From IMG/VR virus record IMGVR_UViG_3300027971_000028, positions 1 to 64,000 of that record: 64,000 nt of DNA, one strand, 5' to 3'. Position numbers and translations under genes: made by a program. The stretch's first letter is position 1; every line of letters begins with the position of its first letter. Below the pieces are notes generated by a model, which was not told where the DNA came from, did no database searches, and worked only from the letters and a program-made list of their open reading frames with translations. The stretch is from a virus. Positions 63,278-64,000 of the stretch are shown in pieces.

Positions 63278-64000
63278 ATGAGTGAGATCCAACGCTCTCT
63301 TACGGTTATGGTGTACGGAGAAAGCAAGGTAGGTAAATCTACTTTTGCTGTAACTGCTCCATACCCACGACTCATGCTTGACGTCGAGGGTGGGCACCGA
63401 TTCCTACCTATCGTTGTTAAGTATTGGGATCCTCTTCGCGAGGAACCACCAATCGCTGATGGAACTTGGGACACTGTTGTAGTTACAGTTCGTGACTATG
63501 ACACTGTTATTAAGGTTTATCAGTGGTTACAACTTGGAAAGCATCACTTCAAGAGTTTGATTATTGATTCAATCTCTGAACTACAAGTTAAATGTATGGA
63601 CAGCATCGCAGGTACAGAACAAATGAAGATGCAACAGTGGGGCGAACTTCTTCGTCACATGGGTGGGCTTCTTCGTGATCTTCGCGATCTAACTATGCAT
63701 GCTACAAATCCTCTTGAAGCAGTTGTACTTACTGCTATGTCAAGAACAAGCCAGGATGGAAGACACCGTCCATATCTACAAGGTCAACTAGCAATTCAAG
63801 CACCATATTTTTACGACATTCTTGGTGCGTTGACAGTAGAGCAAATGGCAAATCCAGATCCACTACAACCTCCTTATAAAGTAAGGCGTATGTATGTGGA
63901 AAGAACAAACGATTATGAGGCTGGCGAGCGAGTACAAGGTCGTCTAGGTTCTATAGTCGAGCAAGACAAGTTATCAATTGAAGTAATGCTTAATACCATT
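63278..64000 (+). CDS. RecA-fold ATPase, Sak4-like (3' partial)
   Basis: The frame is open from the ATG at 63278 (AAGGAGG upstream) to the right edge, 241 codons. Walker A GESKVGKST at ~14-22 is followed by LMLDVEGGHRFL and a Walker B-like strand (SLIIDSISEL). The set matches the AAA_24/Sak4 group of phage single-strand annealing or recombination ATPases. The 3' end is outside the window. Confidence 0.85.
   Translation, partial: MSEIQRSLTVMVYGESKVGKSTFAVTAPYPRLMLDVEGGHRFLPIVVKYWDPLREEPPIADGTWDTVVVTVRDYDTVIKVYQWLQLGKHHFKSLIIDSISELQVKCMDSIAGTEQMKMQQWGELLRHMGGLLRDLRDLTMHATNPLEAVVLTAMSRTSQDGRHRPYLQGQLAIQAPYFYDILGALTVEQMANPDPLQPPYKVRRMYVERTNDYEAGERVQGRLGSIVEQDKLSIEVMLNTI

Noticed and set aside
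1-64000. tRNA genes, CRISPR arrays, insertion sequences and integrase
   Set aside because: I looked for T-loop motifs with acceptor pairing, regularly spaced repeats, transposase motifs and recombinase motifs, and saw none.

Overview
The window is a contiguous piece of a double-stranded DNA tailed phage (siphovirus-type) of an actinobacterium. The actinobacterial link rests on a WhiB-family regulator, an Ntn-hydrolase (proteasome-like) protein, a DUF1360 protein next to the portal, and a capsid, connector and tail gene order typical of actinophages. The DNA is visibly AT-rich, which fits a low-GC (for example freshwater, streamlined) actinobacterial host better than a Streptomyces or Mycobacterium host; this is inference. 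No tRNA, integrase, transposase or CRISPR array was seen. All genes but one lie on the + strand. The large terminase is not in the window and probably lies off its left edge.

Layout. 1-1360: a gene cut by the left edge (possible small terminase) and tiny ORFs. 1361-2069: a non-coding stretch with a large inverted repeat, tandem repeats and the first dispersed repeat element. 2070-17400: many small early or regulatory genes: WhiB, a secreted subtilisin-like protease, zinc-ribbon microproteins, a DUF1281-like protein, a MoxR-type AAA+ ATPase with a VWA partner, DUF3846- and DUF4192-like proteins, an Ntn hydrolase and a dual-specificity phosphatase. Many have their own TTGACA-type promoter, often with the -35 box inside the end of the preceding gene, and GC-rich hairpin terminators. 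17453-20266: a probable lysis region with several one- or two-TM microproteins, a membrane-anchored lysozyme-like enzyme and a separately encoded Pro/Glu-rich protein with a possible peptidoglycan-binding domain. 20312-20458: the only minus-strand gene, facing a control region at 20539-21004.

21005-56979 is the virion operon: HTH protein, DUF1360, portal, a Dps-like ferritin, a 2,088-residue protein ending in a kinase-like domain, cysteine-rich proteins, a 1,730-residue fusion with an internal prohead protease, major capsid protein, tail tube, connectors, frameshifted tail chaperones, tape measure, distal tail and baseplate proteins, and FN3-type fibres. 56764-57683 has small coiled-coil paralogues. 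58191-64000 is replication and recombination: family A DNA polymerase, RuvC-like resolvase, SNF2 helicase, Cas4/RecB-like nuclease and a RecA-fold (Sak4-like) ATPase cut by the right edge.

The most unusual signals are: (1) a composite dispersed element confined to the left 20 kb, made of AGTTGTTT, about 30 nt, then AGCAAAAAGTAAAAA; (2) a HipA/PI-kinase-like domain at the end of a giant virion-operon protein; (3) a beta-rich module copied many times into three tail proteins, in one case splitting a carbohydrate-binding domain; (4) a Dps homologue with an intact ferroxidase signature between portal and capsid genes, beside cysteine-rich proteins; (5) apparently leaderless promoters for WhiB and other genes.
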